A model generated the notes under the pieces. It searched no databases. It had not been told where the DNA came from and was given only the letters and a program-made list of their open reading frames with translations. From contig JAZONP010000204.1 of NCBI GenBank assembly GCA_045654565.1, forward strand, positions 1-13,272: a stretch of 13,272 nucleotides of DNA, given 5' to 3'. Of this stretch, positions 5,706 through 13,272 are shown in pieces (the stretch's first letter is position 1; every line of letters starts with the position of its first letter). The translations under genes and the position numbers were made by a program. Source of the stretch: UBA1189 sp045654565 (lineage in GTDB: Bacteria; Bacteroidota; Bacteroidia; Bacteroidales; Bacteroidaceae).

Positions 5706-6920
5706 TTATCGTCGAATGTTAGTTCGCATAGCCAATGCCGTGGCTTCACCTACGAGAAACATATCGGCAATCTTATAGTGGCGCATGCCTTTCTTCTTCT
5801 TGGTTCCTCCTGCAATCTCTGCCGTACAGAGCATCCGGTAACGGAATTCCCAATCGCCAAAGTAGGTGGCCGCACCGAATGCGAAGGCAGTACCCCCGGC
5901 ACTAATACCCTTGACCACGAGGCCTGCATCGCCTGGCATCATCTTGAAGTCGGGAGACTTGCGCAAGTACTCCTTCACACCACAGATCTTTTTTCCCATA
6001 AACGTGTCGTCCTTGCGCATGTGCTTACACATCTTTTGATATTGGTCACGAGCAAAGTCCTCATCGACCAACGAGAGGTAAGAGCAATTGAGGGCAGTGT
6101 GAGATCCGCGCATCACCATTCCTCTTACTCGTCTGCTTTGACCGGGAAGCTGGCCAGCCAAGAGTCCAGTCTCCTTGTGTATCCACATCGTCTTTGCATT
6201 GGTAAGCCAACGATTGATAGTATCGTCATACTTCCCTCCATAAAGGCGGCCATAGTTGCGCAAAGCCACAATGGTAACCAACATATCGGGCAACCAGATA
6301 GGTTTATGGGGGAATGAGAGCAGATTTAGGTCGTACTTGCTCTCCAACATGCGGCGATTTAAGGCCTCACATAACTTGTGCAACATCGCATCGAACCTCT
6401 CATCACCACCCGCCATCTTATAATTCGTTACCATCCAAGCCAAAATGCTAAGATAGGTCATGTGATGCTTGGGACCATCGAGGGTCTCCATCGCATCCTC
6501 CTTCCATTGCATCGTGTCATATTCTCGTATCGTGGGCGTGTTGACGATATCAATCATACGAGCGATCAGCGCAGGACATTTATCCTTCTTGTCGGGATAA
6601 AGGTATGCAATGTTTGCCAGGGCATGCGTGAGCATAGAGCAGCAATAGATGGACCACTCGCCCTGATACTCGCGACCAATCATCGATGGTGCCTCATTCA
6701 TCAGTGTCTCCGGGTCGGTGATAATCTTCTTACATAGCCAATTGGCTCGTTCAAGAATATCGTCTCGCTCTGCCTCCCAATCAATATGGTCAGGATTGGC
6801 CGTGACATTCTTGTCATTGCCAAAGAAGAGGCTTCCAGTAACAGAAGTGGCTACCGATGCCATAGAAAAGATATCTTTCAGAGAGGTACCCTTGAGGCCT
6901 TTGTGGTTGCTTTGTTTCAT
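5706..6920 (-). CDS. Conserved hypothetical protein, probably all-helical (alpha/alpha-toroid-like)
   Basis: I do not recognise this 404-residue protein with certainty. Helix-rich segments alternate with aromatic and glycine-rich turns: YQGEWSIYCCSML (about 85-97), IAYLYPD, KHHMTYLSILAWM, ETGLLAGQLPG, RGSHTALNCSYLSL and GTAFAFGAATYFGDWEFRYR near the end. The pattern suggests an (alpha/alpha) barrel like that of linalool dehydratase/isomerase-related proteins and some glycoside-active enzymes, but this is only an impression. The N-terminus is polar, then weakly hydrophobic (SMASVATSVTGSLFF), not a clear signal peptide. It follows the YiiX-type gene by 42 bases and is the last gene before the terminator at 5654-5690, so it probably works with the envelope enzymes upstream of it. 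Confidence 0.85.
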   Translation of the reverse strand: MKQSNHKGLKGTSLKDIFSMASVATSVTGSLFFGNDKNVTANPDHIDWEAERDDILERANWLCKKIITDPETLMNEAPSMIGREYQGEWSIYCCSMLTHALANIAYLYPDKKDKCPALIARMIDIVNTPTIREYDTMQWKEDAMETLDGPKHHMTYLSILAWMVTNYKMAGGDERFDAMLHKLCEALNRRMLESKYDLNLLSFPHKPIWLPDMLVTIVALRNYGRLYGGKYDDTINRWLTNAKTMWIHKETGLLAGQLPGQSRRVRGMVMRGSHTALNCSYLSLVDEDFARDQYQKMCKHMRKDDTFMGKKICGVKEYLRKSPDFKMMPGDAGLVVKGISAGGTAFAFGAATYFGDWEFRYRMLCTAEIAGGTKKKKGMRHYKIADMFLVGEATALAMRTNIRR

Positions 6921-6962
6921 CGCCTTAGATTGTATATTATCTTGTAAATCAAACTTTCATAC

Positions 6963-7577
6963 TCACTTCACTTGTTTTAAATGCTTCGAATAAAACACAT
7001 CTACAGGTGCAACCGCATATTGTTCGGTTGTAATTCCTCGCGTCTGCATCGCCTGCTTTATCTTAGGCAGCCTACCTGATCCAAGTATCAAATAGTCCCC
7101 TACTCTCTTTGGCTTGCAGAGTTCGATATCCAACTGATGCTTGTAGATGTCGTATATCAGCTCCGAGCAATAGAACTTACCATTGTCAAACTTGAATTCC
7201 AAGTCGTATGGTTTTCCTAAATAGTTTGCGTATTTAATTCTTATGTCATCCTTATCTGGGCGTTTCAACCAATACTTACCACCCTTGCCACGAGCAACGA
7301 ACTTATCCAATGGGGTGAGCACGAGAGTCCTCAACGTCTCAAGCACATAGGGTTGTCCATTCCTCATGACGATTATCCCACAATGGGTAATCGTCGACCG
7401 CGTACCGATTTTTATCAAAGGTGATTGTTGCGACTGAGAAGTCTGAAAGATCACATCGCCCTCACGAACATCTTCAATAGTCTCTGTGCTTGCTGTCACA
7501 GCCTCCACAATCATGGAACGAAATGGCAGTATAAGCAATATGGCCAAAATTGTTACGCCAAAAAGAATTTTCTTCAT
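6963..7577 (-). CDS. YiiX/YebB-like permuted NlpC/P60 cysteine hydrolase
   Basis: The 204-residue protein starts with a hydrophobic signal or anchor (residues 4-28), so it acts outside the cytoplasmic membrane. The rest matches the YiiX/YebB-like (DUF830) group of circularly permuted papain-fold enzymes: GDVIFQ (40-45), the catalytic histidine in THCGIIV (His65), a glutamate in VLETLR (Glu80), and the catalytic cysteine in FYCSELIYDIY (Cys137). Histidine before cysteine is the permuted order of this group, so the active site appears intact. Known relatives cleave amide or ester bonds in peptides or lipids; the substrate here is not evident. Genes on both sides are 42-45 bases away, consistent with one transcript including the L,D-transpeptidase-like gene. 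Confidence 0.88.
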   Translation of the reverse strand: MKKILFGVTILAILLILPFRSMIVEAVTASTETIEDVREGDVIFQTSQSQQSPLIKIGTRSTITHCGIIVMRNGQPYVLETLRTLVLTPLDKFVARGKGGKYWLKRPDKDDIRIKYANYLGKPYDLEFKFDNGKFYCSELIYDIYKHQLDIELCKPKRVGDYLILGSGRLPKIKQAMQTRGITTEQYAVAPVDVFYSKHLKQVK

Positions 7578-7622
7578 AATAATTTGATTTTGTTAGCGGA
7601 TTCTAATTGCAAACGCAATCGA

Positions 7623-8321
7623 TCACCATTTATAACGAGTCACATATACTGTATCGCATGAATGTTTGAAAGTAACAGTACACCCGACATTCATATTATC
7701 TTCTGATGTGTAATATATTATATTGGGATTATCCTCATCAATCTTCCATTTGTTTATCACATCGGATTCAGAATGCGGATTTGAAGCCTCTTTTGAGGCT
7801 AATTCATAAATCTCATTCCACACAGATTCAGATATACCTTCGGAGACATATATTTTTAATTTCACATTATATTCAGTCTCTGCTGGGGGGAAAGATACAT
7901 ATTTACATTCTGAATCTACAATCTTATACTGTGGCAATTGAACTCCAACCACTTTATCCAAGTAGTCGTTCTCATCGAATTCACGATATACCATATCTCG
8001 GAAGGCTTCTTTACGATCTTCTATATCTTCTTCAGAGAGGGGATAAGACATCACTATGGCGAAGATGGCGCAAAGCCAAGCTATGATATATAATAGTGTG
8101 CCTAATATTATCCACAAGACTTTCCACACGATTTTTTTGATTTTGTCAGCAACGAGCCCTATTATTGCCCAAATGAGAAATAACAACGCAAATGTTACGA
8201 CACCAAACGACAGTTTATCACCTAAACCATATGGTAGGTGGTGAATTGCGATCGCAATTGGAATAAATAAAACAACGGAGGTGATAATCCACCAAAGATT
8301 CTTTTTGATTTCGCTTTTCAT
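7623..8321 (-). CDS. Membrane protein of unknown function with C-terminal soluble domain
   Basis: The 232-residue protein has three membrane segments at about residues 9-28, 38-58 and 65-91, then a soluble domain of ~140 residues on one side of the membrane. The soluble part begins VVGVQLPQYKIVDSE (124-138) and ends in YYTSEDN and VTFKHSCDTVYV. Its layout resembles that of the first gene of the cluster (9537-10082), which has IVKVDLPEI, LSEE and YRYTAEGG at matching places, so the two may be distant paralogs. No catalytic motif is seen. Local A/T content is higher than in the genes around it. It starts 32 bases after the L,D-transpeptidase-like gene and likely belongs to the same transcript. 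Confidence 0.85.
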   Translation of the reverse strand: MKSEIKKNLWWIITSVVLFIPIAIAIHHLPYGLGDKLSFGVVTFALLFLIWAIIGLVADKIKKIVWKVLWIILGTLLYIIAWLCAIFAIVMSYPLSEEDIEDRKEAFRDMVYREFDENDYLDKVVGVQLPQYKIVDSECKYVSFPPAETEYNVKLKIYVSEGISESVWNEIYELASKEASNPHSESDVINKWKIDEDNPNIIYYTSEDNMNVGCTVTFKHSCDTVYVTRYKW

Positions 8322-8353
8322 AATAACATTCTAATTTAAGTGGATGTAAAAAT

Positions 8354-8926
8354 CTATTTATAGGCATATAGCAAGAGTGGTTTGCTGGATGCTCGCTGCA
8401 CCTCTTCGAGCTGCTTCATCATCCGTTGAGAGACAGCAAAGCAGCCTCTGCTCATGGGAATAGCAGGGAGTGGAAATAGTTGGAAAGGAGGATTTCCCTT
8501 ATGGATAAGGATACCACGGTCCAAGGCGTTGGAGTTTGTCTTCTCCAATCCATAGAGTACGAAACCTGGCCAGTATGGCCGGCTATACATCTGGCGAATC
8601 TTCCCGACCCGATACTTGCCTAAACTGGAGTAGTTACTTCCCGGTTCGTTGCTGAACTTCCGGCAGAAGATGTTCCACTCCTTCCCATGCCCGTTGGCAC
8701 ATAGGCTCCTGTGGATGATCTTGTCTTCACGGAAGCTGTAGATATAGAACCTGTTCACACCCGAAGGCCGAGAGAAATCGACTAGGATGCAGTGGTCTGT
8801 GTCGAAACCATTGTTCTTACAATATTGGTGCAATGCCCGAATATCAATGTCTTTTGAGGGTATGATAGCGCGAATGCCTAAAATCAACAATATCGTCCCC
8901 AATACGATGATAACGGTTTTCTTCAT
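8354..8926 (-). CDS. L,D-transpeptidase-like protein (YkuD_2 family)
   Basis: The 190-residue protein has an N-terminal anchor or signal (residues 4-23) followed by a single catalytic domain. It matches the murein L,D-transpeptidase catalytic domain family common in Bacteroidetes: EPGSNYSSLGKY (94-105), the histidine in ILIHKG (His142), and SRGCFAVS (159-166), whose Cys162 would form the thioester with the peptide donor. Such enzymes cross-link or edit peptidoglycan stem peptides in the periplasm. Family and catalytic residues are seen in the sequence; the exact reaction is inferred. It begins 18 bases after the stop of the frameshifted upstream gene and precedes a membrane hypothetical. Confidence 0.88.
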   Translation of the reverse strand: MKKTVIIVLGTILLILGIRAIIPSKDIDIRALHQYCKNNGFDTDHCILVDFSRPSGVNRFYIYSFREDKIIHRSLCANGHGKEWNIFCRKFSNEPGSNYSSLGKYRVGKIRQMYSRPYWPGFVLYGLEKTNSNALDRGILIHKGNPPFQLFPLPAIPMSRGCFAVSQRMMKQLEEVQRASSKPLLLYAYK

Positions 8927-8944
8927 GATTCCTTTTGTGTTTTT

Positions 8945-9540
8945 TCATTCTATATATATCCAATTCGTCTGCTTGTGTTGGGTGAAGATGGCTGGGGCAA
9001 ACAGGGGGACGGTGACGGGGCCCTGCTTGATGTAGCCGTAGCCATACTCGCCCATGTCAAGGTAGGTGGCATCGGTGCATCGCTTGCTACACTCGAGGGC
9101 AAAGCGGGTGAGCGTCATCGGGTAGTTGGACTCGAGGATGAAGGCTCCCTTGGCATCCTTACACAGGGCACGACGCATGGATTTGTCTTGGCTCTTGAAC
9201 CTCATGGCTCGCGAGTTGTACACCAAGGTGAGTTGCTGGAAGCCATTGTCGCTCATCCACCGAGGGCTAATGTAGAAGATGTTGCCCTTGAGCGATACCT
9301 TCATCTTGTACGTCTCCTTCTGGTGGGTCTTGCCATTGAGTCGGTAGGCACCCGCTACCTTGCCATCCTCGGTCGTGAAGGCGGCAGGAATGCACATCTT
9401 GTGGCATCCTTGGGGCGTACGGTGGTCCAGCGCAGCTCTCCCTCGGGCAGGTCGTAGCGCGTCACATGCTTGCTTATCTGTGAATAGGCCATAGTAAGGC
9501 CTACACAGAGGAGGGCCAATGTCAGTAGGATTCGTCTCAT
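8945..9540 (-). pseudogene. Secreted NAGPA-like (phosphodiester glycosidase-like) protein, frameshifted
   Basis: Two overlapping reading frames make up one broken gene. The first (start 9540) gives a signal peptide, MRRILLTLALLCVGLTMAYSQ less its last residue, and runs through LPEGELRWTTVRP before reading into nonsense ending at 9355. The second, from about 9412 to 8945, continues as QGCHKMCIPAAFTTEDG and on to TNWIYIE. Restoring one C in the coding-strand run at 9412-9415 joins them as VRPQGCHK and gives a clean 198-residue protein. The C-terminal part, with LTRFALEC followed by DATYLDMGEYGYGYI, resembles the NAGPA/phosphodiester glycosidase family, a tentative call. Its ATG overlaps the upstream stop (ATGA). 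It could be a pseudogene, a phase-variable state or a sequencing error. Confidence 0.7.
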
Positions 9541-10082
9541 TGTCGTTGTCTGTTCTTCACAATTCGTTTCACAACGGCAATCACCAAAAGCACCACTCCC
9601 CAGAGAAGCATCAGATGGACACAGAGGTAGATGGCCACGAAAAGGAGGATTCCCTCCGACTCGTCCACCGTATAGTCCATGTAGGCATGGTCACGGTGTA
9701 TCTCACAATCGATGGCATAGAGTTCGTCTACCCCACCCTCTGCTGTATATCGGTAATATCCTTCCTCGTGGTTCTTCTGCCAATGCAGGCTATCGGTGCG
9801 ACAGAGTCGATCCAACTTCTTGATGCTCTCCTCGGACAAGGCTTCACCGAATTGGACACGATGCGTATACACATCCCAACGTGATGCACCGCGGTCCAGG
9901 TTGTCCTCCGACCCCACCTCTACAATCTCGGGGAGGTCTACCTTCACTATTCGCTCTATGGCATAGGGGTCACGTGCCAGGTCGTGATGAGAGGGTATCA
10001 CCATAGCAACCACCACGGCCACGATGGCCGCAACGCCAAACACTGCCCATGCCCACAGATAAATCTTCGATGCTTTTTTCAT
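9537..10082 (-). CDS. Bitopic membrane protein of unknown function
   Basis: The protein has 181 residues from the ATG at 10082. A TTG two codons upstream (10088) is possible but less likely. Membrane segments lie at about residues 9-28 and 143-170, with a charged domain of ~110 residues between them that probably faces the periplasm. The domain contains IVKVDLPEI, SEDN, ALSEESIKKLDRL and YYRYTAEGG, similar in order to the soluble part of the membrane protein at 7623-8321. The tail, KRIVKNRQRQ, is basic and probably cytoplasmic. It is the first gene of the envelope cluster. Its stop overlaps the next start by ATGA, indicating translational coupling to the secreted NAGPA-like gene. I cannot assign a function. 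Confidence 0.82.
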   Translation of the reverse strand: MKKASKIYLWAWAVFGVAAIVAVVVAMVIPSHHDLARDPYAIERIVKVDLPEIVEVGSEDNLDRGASRWDVYTHRVQFGEALSEESIKKLDRLCRTDSLHWQKNHEEGYYRYTAEGGVDELYAIDCEIHRDHAYMDYTVDESEGILLFVAIYLCVHLMLLWGVVLLVIAVVKRIVKNRQRQ

Positions 10083-10184
10083 GATCAATATCGTTTTTTT
10101 TTGCGTTTTTTTCAGTAGATAATATATCAGTTATCCAACAACACTAAAAATCTAATCGATGTTAACTCTTAGTTTTCCCGAGGA

Positions 10185-10306
10185 GTCCCTTCTCACCAGG
10201 GCACTCTGCGAGATTGCCTTTCCCTTTGGCCGGCGACCTAAAGGTTGTCTCGCTTTGCTCGAAATGACACGAGACGTTTTGGACAACATCTATATTATTG
10301 CTTTAT
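10185..10306. repeat. Dispersed palindromic intergenic repeat, copy 2
   Basis: The right end AACATCTATATTATTGC (about 10286-10302) and the preceding pattern GCTCG..ATGACA..GAGAC match copy 1 near 270-315 in the same orientation. An inner block around CGACCTAAAGGTT (10234-10246) matches copy 1 in the opposite orientation. GTCTCG (10247-10252) and CGAGAC (10270-10275) form an inverted repeat. The element fills most of the gap between the radical SAM gene and the envelope cluster, so it may help end or process the radical SAM transcript. Confidence 0.6.
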
Positions 10307-11643
10307 ATATACTTCGACAACTTCTCACCCCAGTATCCAATGCGTTCGTACGTCACCTTACGACATAGCCAATCGGTAAACTTTCCCCATTTCCGATAGA
10401 AAAGATTGAACATCAAGTAAGCTGGTACTTGTCTGATATCTCGTGGCATGCGACGCAAGATGTTCTTGTAGCTATAGACCTCCTCGTAGACCCATAGGTA
10501 GCCTTCGTACAGCTCCTGCGGCGACATGTTCTTGGGCTGCATCACCACGTGAGCAGTGTCGTAGAGTCCTAAATCCGTCGTAAGTATTCGACCCTCTCGC
10601 GACATCTGGTCGTAAGTGGCTGTGCCTGGATAGGGGGTCAGGATGTGGGATGTGACGGTCTCGATCTTATTCTTTACGATCCACTTCACGGTCTCAGCAA
10701 AGGTCGATGTGGTGTCGCTATCCAATCCAAATACGAAGCTTGCATTTATCATGATGCCCCGCTTATGTATCTCCGCTACCGCATATTCATAATCTTTCAC
10801 ATGATTCTGCACTTTATGCACATTGGTCACCGAACCAGGATTGATACTCTCAAATCCGATAAACAATCCTTGACAACCACTCTCCTTCATCTCGTCGAGC
10901 AGACCTGGAATATGGACTACGTTAATCGACACTGCTGCATTCCACTTGACAGAGCGTGCTCTCAATTCCGCCAATAATTGTCGTGTCCAACGCAAGTTAC
11001 CGATGAAATTGTCGTCAATGAACATGATGTGTTTACAACGCGCCTCATCAATCTCTTTCAGCACGTCTTCGATGCGACGGTTCATATATCTTCTCTCAGC
11101 AGAGCTGTTGTAGCAGAAGTCACAACGAAACGGACATCCCCGACTGGTATGAATAATATTGCAGTAGAGATAATCGGCCTTCCTTATCATATCATAAGCC
11201 GGAGAGACAATCTCATCTCCCGCAAAGTGCCGAGAGGACCTATATACACTCTTGAGATTACCTTCCTCAATATCGCGAACAATCTGAGGCCAGGTGTCTT
11301 CAGCCGCACCAATGCAGAGCGTGTCAAAAGCATCTTCGGGGATGAACTCCCTTGCTGTGGTAATCAATATGCCTCCTGCCACGACAGGAATCCCTTGTCC
11401 GCGAAATATGGCTGCCAACTCCATCGCACGTGGCAATGAATCAACATTGACAGAGATACCCACAACATCAGGGCTATCGTCAAAATTAACCTTACCCACA
11501 TTCTCATTCTCCACCGAAACACGATGCTTGTCACGAAACATGTTTGCTATTGTATACAGCCCCAACGGAGGAGACATCCTATTCTTAATGTCAGTATCCA
11601 TCGGTCTGCGATGCATCAGTGGTTGTATCAGCTTTATATACAT
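10303..11643 (-). CDS. Radical SAM protein with N-terminal B12-binding-type domain
   Basis: Residues about 1-130 form a Rossmann-like B12-binding-type domain (SPPLGLYTIANMF, PDVVGISV, GIPVVAGGI). I see no DxHxxG cobalamin motif, so any cofactor binding would be of the histidine-less type. Residues about 160-370 are the radical SAM barrel with the 4Fe-4S motif C-x3-C-x2-C (Cys170, Cys174, Cys177 in SRGCPFRCDFC), then FIDDNFIGN and LFIGFESINPGSV. A basic, aromatic C-terminal region follows. The length of 446 residues is usual for this BchE/methyltransferase-like class, which carries out methylation, cyclisation or other radical chemistry. It lies 13 bases after a sugar transferase gene, so a role in modifying a lipid-linked glycan or its lipid is possible but unproven. 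Confidence 0.92.
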   Translation of the reverse strand: MYIKLIQPLMHRRPMDTDIKNRMSPPLGLYTIANMFRDKHRVSVENENVGKVNFDDSPDVVGISVNVDSLPRAMELAAIFRGQGIPVVAGGILITTAREFIPEDAFDTLCIGAAEDTWPQIVRDIEEGNLKSVYRSSRHFAGDEIVSPAYDMIRKADYLYCNIIHTSRGCPFRCDFCYNSSAERRYMNRRIEDVLKEIDEARCKHIMFIDDNFIGNLRWTRQLLAELRARSVKWNAAVSINVVHIPGLLDEMKESGCQGLFIGFESINPGSVTNVHKVQNHVKDYEYAVAEIHKRGIMINASFVFGLDSDTTSTFAETVKWIVKNKIETVTSHILTPYPGTATYDQMSREGRILTTDLGLYDTAHVVMQPKNMSPQELYEGYLWVYEEVYSYKNILRRMPRDIRQVPAYLMFNLFYRKWGKFTDWLCRKVTYERIGYWGEKLSKYI

Positions 11644-11656
11644 ATGCCGCCTCCTG

Positions 11657-12205
11657 TCAATTTAATTGCGACTTGCGGAAAACCCATCTTCTCACCCTAC
11701 GCTTTCCCAACACATTCATTGCAAATGATATGCATAGAATACCGAAATCAATCAACACATTGCTGTTCTCTGCATACTTGCAATCCCAAAACCATGACAA
11801 CTTCCGATGTTGGCCGCCATAGATCTGTGCAAAGCCGGATATTCCCGGTTTGATGCTCCATCGACGTGAATGATGCTCATCATCCCATCCCAATCTCTTG
11901 ATGTCGGCCATCGTCAAGGCACGGGGACCTACGATACTCATATCACCCTTGAGCACATTGACAAATTGCAATATCTCATCCAGTCCTGTGCGACGTAATA
12001 TCCGTCCCGTGGCAGTGGGGACCTCGTCCACCATCGTTTGAAACTTGAGTATCTCAAAGGGTTTCTTTCCCAATCCTATACGCTCTTGTCTGAATACTAT
12101 GGGGTGCTTTTCCTTGAACCTTATGAACATACAGATTATCAGCATAGGTATAGAAAACACGACCAATGCAATGACCGAAAATAAAATATCAAACAATCGT
12201 TTCAT
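11657..12205 (-). CDS. Small phosphoglycosyl transferase (bacterial sugar transferase, WcaJ/PglC type)
   Basis: The 182-residue protein corresponds to the minimal catalytic unit that moves a sugar-phosphate from a nucleotide sugar to a polyprenyl-phosphate at the inner membrane, the first step of a surface glycan. An N-terminal re-entrant or membrane helix (about 3-26, containing a proline as in PglC) is followed by PIVFRQERIGLGKKPFEILK, KFQTMVDE with the catalytic Asp-Glu pair, LRRTGLDEILQF, NVLKGDMSIVGPR and KPGISGFAQI, all diagnostic. Consecutive ATGs lie at 12208 and 12205; I chose MKRLFDIL as the usual family start. An earlier TTG at 12226 is less likely. It is upstream of and 13 bases from the radical SAM gene. 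No other glycan genes are in the window, so the sugar is unknown. Confidence 0.92.
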   Translation of the reverse strand: MKRLFDILFSVIALVVFSIPMLIICMFIRFKEKHPIVFRQERIGLGKKPFEILKFQTMVDEVPTATGRILRRTGLDEILQFVNVLKGDMSIVGPRALTMADIKRLGWDDEHHSRRWSIKPGISGFAQIYGGQHRKLSWFWDCKYAENSNVLIDFGILCISFAMNVLGKRRVRRWVFRKSQLN

Positions 12206-12344
12206 CATTCCAACGTTAAATATCAATTAATCTTATAGTCGCATCTGACCACATTGACAGACCGATCATCTGCGACCTATCGTACATTCGCCTCCTCCTA
12301 TAGTCGCGATACACGATGAGGCGTCTCATCATCCGTTGTTATAT

Positions 12345-12839
12345 CTATGCATACTTCTTTATCAACCTCTTCGCACCCCAATTCATAAACAACACCAACA
12401 GGTAGAGCACGACGAAGAGGATGAGGTTGACGATATAATACTCGGTCCACCCTTCCGTGTAGTAAGGCAAGGTGTCGGGGATATTAAGGTGTGACCCCAA
12501 TGCCAGGAGGTCATCCTTGCAGAGCGTAAAGGCTGCATCACAGCTCATTCTACCGTATCTATTGTATAAGAATGCACCCAGCCACACGAAAGGCACATTG
12601 TAGAGCACGGACAGAACCAACACCACCCATCTACGCCTCGTTGCCTCCTGAAACAGCATCCTTGCCGCTACAAAAACAACAGAGAGAGCAGATAACATGA
12701 GTACTCCACACTGCAAATACAGATTGATGTACACGCAAGCCTCCGTGTAGGTCCACCCTAACCACTTTGCCAATAATTCAATAAATCCACAGCAGGCATA
12801 AAAGACGAGTGCAATGATGTAGAAGAGCCAGTTTGTCAT
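12345..12839 (-). CDS. Small membrane protein of unknown function, four predicted helices
   Basis: The 164-residue protein has hydrophobic segments at about residues 4-26, 42-62, 71-92 and 133-153, with a short basic tail (KRLIKKYA) likely in the cytoplasm. The longest loop (about 95-130) holds two cysteines (SCDAAFTLC), which would be periplasmic if the N-terminus is inside. I recognise no family or catalytic motif. It lies between the rRNA operon end and the sugar transferase gene, 139 bases from the latter, and is probably transcribed separately. A short palindrome, GATGAG-GCGT-CTCATC, follows its stop at 12315-12330 without a U-tract. Confidence 0.8.
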   Translation of the reverse strand: MTNWLFYIIALVFYACCGFIELLAKWLGWTYTEACVYINLYLQCGVLMLSALSVVFVAARMLFQEATRRRWVVLVLSVLYNVPFVWLGAFLYNRYGRMSCDAAFTLCKDDLLALGSHLNIPDTLPYYTEGWTEYYIVNLILFVVLYLLVLFMNWGAKRLIKKYA

Positions 12840-12841
12840 AG

Positions 12842-13135
12842 TTATTACTTTTCAAATGCAGAGACAAAGCAAACGAACGCGAAAATAATTAATTGGCATT
12901 TCCTCATTGAGTGCTGCCTATCTTCGCCTCTTTCAAGTGCAAAGTTCATTAAAAATGCTCATACAAACAAGAATTTTGTGCTTTACTGTATGAAAAGGCA
13001 GTGTTAGTGTATGAAATAATGAGTTTTCACACAGATAACGACGTCAATACGACGTTACAAGCGCTGACATAGAGGGAGAAAAGAGGAGATAATCAAAAAA
13101 AGAACAGAAAATACGTGGCAAGAGACGCATAGATA
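12842..13135. other. Intergenic region after the rRNA operon, no gene seen
   Basis: This A/T-rich stretch has no reading frame or tRNA that I can support. It should hold the promoter of the membrane protein gene at 12839, but I find no full -33/-7 match; the best -7-like sequence on the minus strand is TATTTTCG. The 9-base word TGTATGAAA occurs twice, 21 bases apart (12987-12995 and 13008-13016). Confidence 0.4.
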
Positions 13136-13138
13136 TAC

Positions 13139-13181
13139 AAAAAAACAAAGAGAGGAGTCATCCTTATGGATAACTCCTCTC
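13139..13181 (-). terminator. Intrinsic terminator of the rRNA operon
   Basis: On the minus strand, GAGAGGAGTTATCC (13168-13181) and GGATGACTCCTCTC (13150-13163) form a 14-bp stem with one G-U pair and a 4-base loop. TTTGTTTTTTTG follows (13139-13149). It lies a few bases past the end of the 5S rRNA and ends the rRNA transcript before it reaches the protein genes to the left. Confidence 0.92.
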
Positions 13182-13186
13182 TCCTG

Positions 13187-13272
<86 letters not shown>

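Noticed and set aside
5697..6317. Plus-strand reading frame of 206 codons
   Set aside because: It is antisense to the 404-residue gene, which keeps coding character throughout; no domain is seen in this frame.
9408..9420. Programmed -1 frameshift at the C run of the NAGPA-like gene
   Set aside because: The sequence CGC CCC AAG does not form a standard X XXY YYZ slippery site, and no such recoding is known to me in this family.
10159..10368. Plus-strand frame of 69 codons
   Set aside because: It covers the intergenic repeat and the end of the radical SAM gene and resembles no protein.
12315..12330. GATGAG-GCGT-CTCATC palindrome as a terminator
   Set aside because: The stem is only 6 bp and no U-tract follows on the minus strand.

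Overview
The window looks like chromosomal DNA of a Bacteroidales-type bacterium (Bacteroidetes). Support: a Bacteroidetes-style -33/-7 promoter (TTTG, 20 bases, TATCTTTG), mostly weak Shine-Dalgarno sequences, and gene families common in that phylum (YkuD_2-type L,D-transpeptidase, small WcaJ/PglC-like sugar transferase, membrane-anchored hypotheticals). Genus cannot be fixed from sequence alone. Every gene I can support lies on the minus strand, so transcription runs from right to left. At the right edge is the 3' part of a 5S rRNA gene followed by a strong intrinsic terminator, i.e. the end of an rRNA operon.

Right part (about 10300-12840): a four-helix membrane protein of unknown role, then a tight pair made of a small phosphoglycosyl transferase and a B12-binding-type radical SAM protein. 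A dispersed, palindromic intergenic repeat follows (about 10185-10306). A related copy lies at about 120-318.

Middle part (5706-10082): a six-gene cell-envelope cluster. In transcription order it encodes a bitopic membrane hypothetical; a secreted NAGPA-like protein broken by a one-base frameshift; a YkuD_2 L,D-transpeptidase-like protein; a second membrane hypothetical that seems to share a domain with the first; a YiiX-type permuted NlpC/P60 cysteine hydrolase; and a 404-residue, probably all-helical protein of unknown function. It ends at a clear hairpin terminator (5654-5690).

Left part (373-5508): the most interesting region, a compact six-gene operon devoted almost entirely to ADP-ribose/NAD-derived substrates. 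In order: a beta-helix protein with an acidic C-terminal half; a NADAR-like protein; an ADP-ribosylglycohydrolase (ARH/DraG type); a Nudix protein with an NrtR-like C-terminal region; a microbial PARG-like macrodomain protein (TIGR02452 type); and a three-part fusion ending in macro-like (A1S_2505-type) and DUF1810 domains. The glycohydrolase and the fusion protein begin with the same ~91-residue module (60 of 91 identical, no gaps), which I do not recognise. No ADP-ribosyltransferase is visible, so the operon looks like a set of erasers and processors without a writer. Its promoter sits exactly between two arms of a 20-bp imperfect inverted repeat (17 of 20 matching), suggesting an invertible (phase-variable) promoter or a two-site operator.
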